From contig CAZEYA010000002.1 of the NCBI GenBank assembly GCA_964516515.1, positions 1 through 64,000 on the forward strand: a DNA stretch of 64,000 nt, read 5' to 3'. Below are positions 62,049 through 64,000 of this stretch, one piece after another. A program made the translations under genes and the position numbers. Position 1 is the stretch's first letter. Each line of letters starts with the position of its first letter. The notes beneath the pieces were generated by a model, which did no database searches, had not been told where the DNA came from, and saw only the letters and a program-made list of their open reading frames with translations. The DNA comes from JANNOG01 sp964516515 (GTDB lineage Bacteria; Actinomycetota; Actinomycetes; Actinomycetales; JBBAYJ01).

Positions 62049-62863
62049 GCCTCGGTGAGGCGTGGCTGTTCTGGATCCTGGGGCCACTGATGGTCCTGGC
62101 GGCGCTCGGCCTGCTGTTTGCGCAGAAGGCGGTCCACGCCGCGATGTCCATGGCGGTCGTCATGATCAGCCTCGGTGGGGTCTACGTGGCGCTGGGCGCG
62201 CCGTTCCTCGGCGTGGTCCAGGTGTTCGTCTACACCGGCGCGATCATGATGCTGTTCCTGTTCGTGCTTATGCTGATCGGCGTCGACGCCTCGGACTCGC
62301 TGGTCGAGACACTGCGCGGGCAGCGGCTCATCGGCGTGCTGGCCGCGCTGGGCTTCGCCGTGCTGCTGATCGCCGCCGTCGGCCAGGCGTCCTTCCCGCC
62401 TGCACAGGGACTCGACACCGCCAACGCCGCGAACAACGGACACCTCAAGGGCCTCGCCGCGCTGATCTTCAGCAAGTACGTCTGGTCGTTCGAACTGACC
62501 GGAGCGCTGCTGGTCACCGCCGCCCTGGGCGCCATGGTGCTGGCCCACCGCGAGCGGCTGACCGACAAACCCACCCAGCGCAGCATCTCCGAGCGGCGGC
62601 TGCGCGAGGGCAAGCGCTTCACCCCGCTGCCCAGCCCCGGGGTGTACGCGCGGCACAACTCCGTCGACACCCCCGCGCTGCTGCCCGACGGCACGCCGAG
62701 CGAGATCTCGGTGTCGCGGGTCGTCGCCGCCCGCGGCCAGGAGCGCCCCAACACCGACCTCGTCGACGACGTGCCCGAGATCACCGCGGACATCGACCCG
62801 ACCCGGCGCGGCACGGTGCTTCGTGGCAGTGCGCCGCCGGTGCGCACCCCCGGAGGTGAGTGA
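62045..62863 (+). CDS. nuoJ: NADH-quinone oxidoreductase subunit J
   Basis: 272 residues. Five membrane helices with FLGVVQVFVYTGAIMMLFLFVLMLIG are the NuoJ core; about 100 extra polar residues follow (ERRLREGKRFTPLPSPGVYARHNSV). GTG 62045 overlaps the nuoI stop. Confidence 0.93.
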   Translation: MSLGEAWLFWILGPLMVLAALGLLFAQKAVHAAMSMAVVMISLGGVYVALGAPFLGVVQVFVYTGAIMMLFLFVLMLIGVDASDSLVETLRGQRLIGVLAALGFAVLLIAAVGQASFPPAQGLDTANAANNGHLKGLAALIFSKYVWSFELTGALLVTAALGAMVLAHRERLTDKPTQRSISERRLREGKRFTPLPSPGVYARHNSVDTPALLPDGTPSEISVSRVVAARGQERPNTDLVDDVPEITADIDPTRRGTVLRGSAPPVRTPGGE

Positions 62864-62866
62864 CCA

Positions 62867-63166
62867 GTGGACGGTATGAACTGGCTCTACCTCTCGATGA
62901 TCCTGTTCACCATCGGCGGCGCCGTGGTGATGCTGCGCCGCAACGCCATCGTCGTGTTCATGGGCGTCGAACTGATGCTCAACGCCGCCAACCTGGCCTT
63001 CGTCGTCTTCGCCCGGCAGAACGGCTCGCTGGACGGCCAGGTCGTCGCGCTGTTCGTCATGCTCGTCGCCGCCGCCGAGGTCGTCGTGGGCCTGGCCATC
63101 ATCATGGCGATCTTCCGGACCCGCCGGTCGGCGTCGGTCGACGACGCCAACCTGCTGAAGTACTGA
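62867..63166 (+). CDS. nuoK: NADH-quinone oxidoreductase subunit K
   Basis: 99 residues, three helices, with RNAIVVFMGVELMLNAANLAFV and the buried Glu pair used in proton transfer. GTG 62867 has GGAGGTG 7 bases upstream; ATG 62876 is the alternative. Confidence 0.94.
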   Translation: MDGMNWLYLSMILFTIGGAVVMLRRNAIVVFMGVELMLNAANLAFVVFARQNGSLDGQVVALFVMLVAAAEVVVGLAIIMAIFRTRRSASVDDANLLKY

Positions 63167-63176
63167 GAGGCCCGGC

Positions 63177-64000
63177 ATGAGCGTCACCGACCTCACCCTG
63201 TCCGACCTGGCGTGGCTGATCGTCGCCGTCCCCGCCGCGATGTCGGCGATCCTGCTGCTGGGCGGCAAGGCGCTGGACCGAATCGGGCACTGGCTGGGTG
63301 TGCTGGCCAGCGCCACCTCGGGGGTGTTCGGCGTCGCCCTGCTGGTCGCGATGATCACTCGGGAGGCCGAGGAGAGGTCCGTGGCCTCCTCTGCGTTCTC
63401 CTGGGTGCCGGCCGGGTCGTTCCAGCTGTCCGCCGGCCTGCTGGTCGACCCGCTCTCGATCGCGTTCGTGCTGCTGATCACCACTGTCGGGACTTTGATC
63501 CACGTCTACTCCGTGGCGTACATGGCGAACGACCCGTCCCGCCGGCGATTCTTCGCCTACCTCAACCTGTTCGTCGCCTCGATGCTGCTGCTGGTGCTCG
63601 CGGACTCCTACCTGCTGCTCTACGTCGGCTGGGAGGGCGTCGGCCTGGCGTCCTACCTGCTCATCGGGTTCTGGAACTACAACCCCGAGTATGCCAAGGC
63701 CGCCAAGAAGGCGTTCGTCGTCAACCGCATCGGTGACTTCGGCCTCTCCATCGCGATCATGGCGATGTTCGCGGCGTTCGGCACCGTGTCGTTCTCGGGG
63801 GTCTTCGCCGGCGCCGAAGGTGCGAGCGAGACCTGGCTCACCGTCATCGGCCTCGCGCTGCTGCTCGGCGCCTGCGGCAAGTCGGCGCAGTTCCCGCTGC
63901 AGAGCTGGCTGGGTGACGCGATGGCCGGCCCCACCCCGGTCTCGGCTCTGATCCACGCCGCCACGATGGTCACGGCCGGGGTGTACCTGGTCGTCCGGTC
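63177..64000 (+). CDS. nuoL: NADH-quinone oxidoreductase subunit L (3' end outside window)
   Basis: The first 274 codons of NuoL. SIAFVLLITTVGTLIHVYSVAYM, LLLYVGWEGVGLASYLLIGFW with key Glu, KAFVVNRIGDFGLSIAIMAM and SAQFPLQSWLGDAMAGPTPVSALIHAATMVTAGVYLVVR are antiporter-like proton-channel motifs. The frame is open to the window edge; nuoM and nuoN are expected beyond it. Confidence 0.95.
   Translation, partial: MSVTDLTLSDLAWLIVAVPAAMSAILLLGGKALDRIGHWLGVLASATSGVFGVALLVAMITREAEERSVASSAFSWVPAGSFQLSAGLLVDPLSIAFVLLITTVGTLIHVYSVAYMANDPSRRRFFAYLNLFVASMLLLVLADSYLLLYVGWEGVGLASYLLIGFWNYNPEYAKAAKKAFVVNRIGDFGLSIAIMAMFAAFGTVSFSGVFAGAEGASETWLTVIGLALLLGACGKSAQFPLQSWLGDAMAGPTPVSALIHAATMVTAGVYLVVR

Overview
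The window is high-G+C DNA from an actinobacterium (Actinomycetota). The evidence is dense G+C-rich coding, frequent GTG starts, ATGA/GTGA stop-start overlaps, probable leaderless promoters, a scattered menaquinone (men) gene set, a group-II truncated globin, DUF4229 and DUF1990 proteins, and a 14-subunit-type NADH dehydrogenase operon preceded by a geranylgeranyl-reductase-like gene. The genus cannot be fixed from the sequence. I saw no rRNA, tRNA or CRISPR array.

Region 1 (1-7458) is the most unusual part. It looks like a ribosomally made, modified peptide (RiPP) locus that is cut by the left edge. Two tandem short precursor genes end in the identical peptide ATLACDNRCLCT although 11 of 17 shared codons differ synonymously. 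They are followed by an LpxL-like acyltransferase homologue, a MacB-type ABC ATPase/permease pair, a ThiF/E1-like adenylating enzyme with an N-terminal domain that could bind the precursor, and a one-chain ABC exporter. No YcaO, lanthionine synthetase, radical-SAM enzyme or peptidase lies in the window; missing partners may lie to the left.

Region 2 (7522-10696) holds a SnoaL-like protein and an ECF-type sigma factor with a damaged region 4, then a second, decayed copy of the same pair. Between them are a Uma2-type nuclease-fold gene and a HepT toxin fragment. Region 3 (10720-24373) is mostly housekeeping: two thioesterases, an alpha-glucosidase, a truncated globin, menA, menE, menD, a CAP protein, a two-component system and a thiamine-binding protein. 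Region 4 (24484-31317) has a penicillin-binding protein, an MNT/HEPN toxin-antitoxin operon behind twin palindromic operators, an 11-bp minisatellite, a TetR-like gene divergent from a small membrane protein, menB and a TPR protein.

Region 5 (31405-45065) has an SF2 helicase, a transaldolase-like gene, a TetR divergon, and a notable toxin-immunity pair: a WXG-like protein with a C-terminal ADP-ribosyltransferase domain of lower G+C, overlapping an ADP-ribosyl-glycohydrolase. Then come DUF1990, an MFS exporter, a TetR regulator, a DUF4143 ATPase, a patatin with a structured leader, and a frameshifted CopG antitoxin.

Region 6 (45091-64000) is respiratory: menF, menG, an FAD oxidoreductase, a TetR-controlled ABC exporter, a menJ-like reductase and nuoA to nuoL (nuoL runs off the edge). 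An 18-bp palindrome resembling a Rex (NADH/NAD+ sensor) site sits just upstream of menJ-nuo. The men genes make and finish menaquinone, the electron acceptor of the Nuo complex; menC and menH are not in the window.
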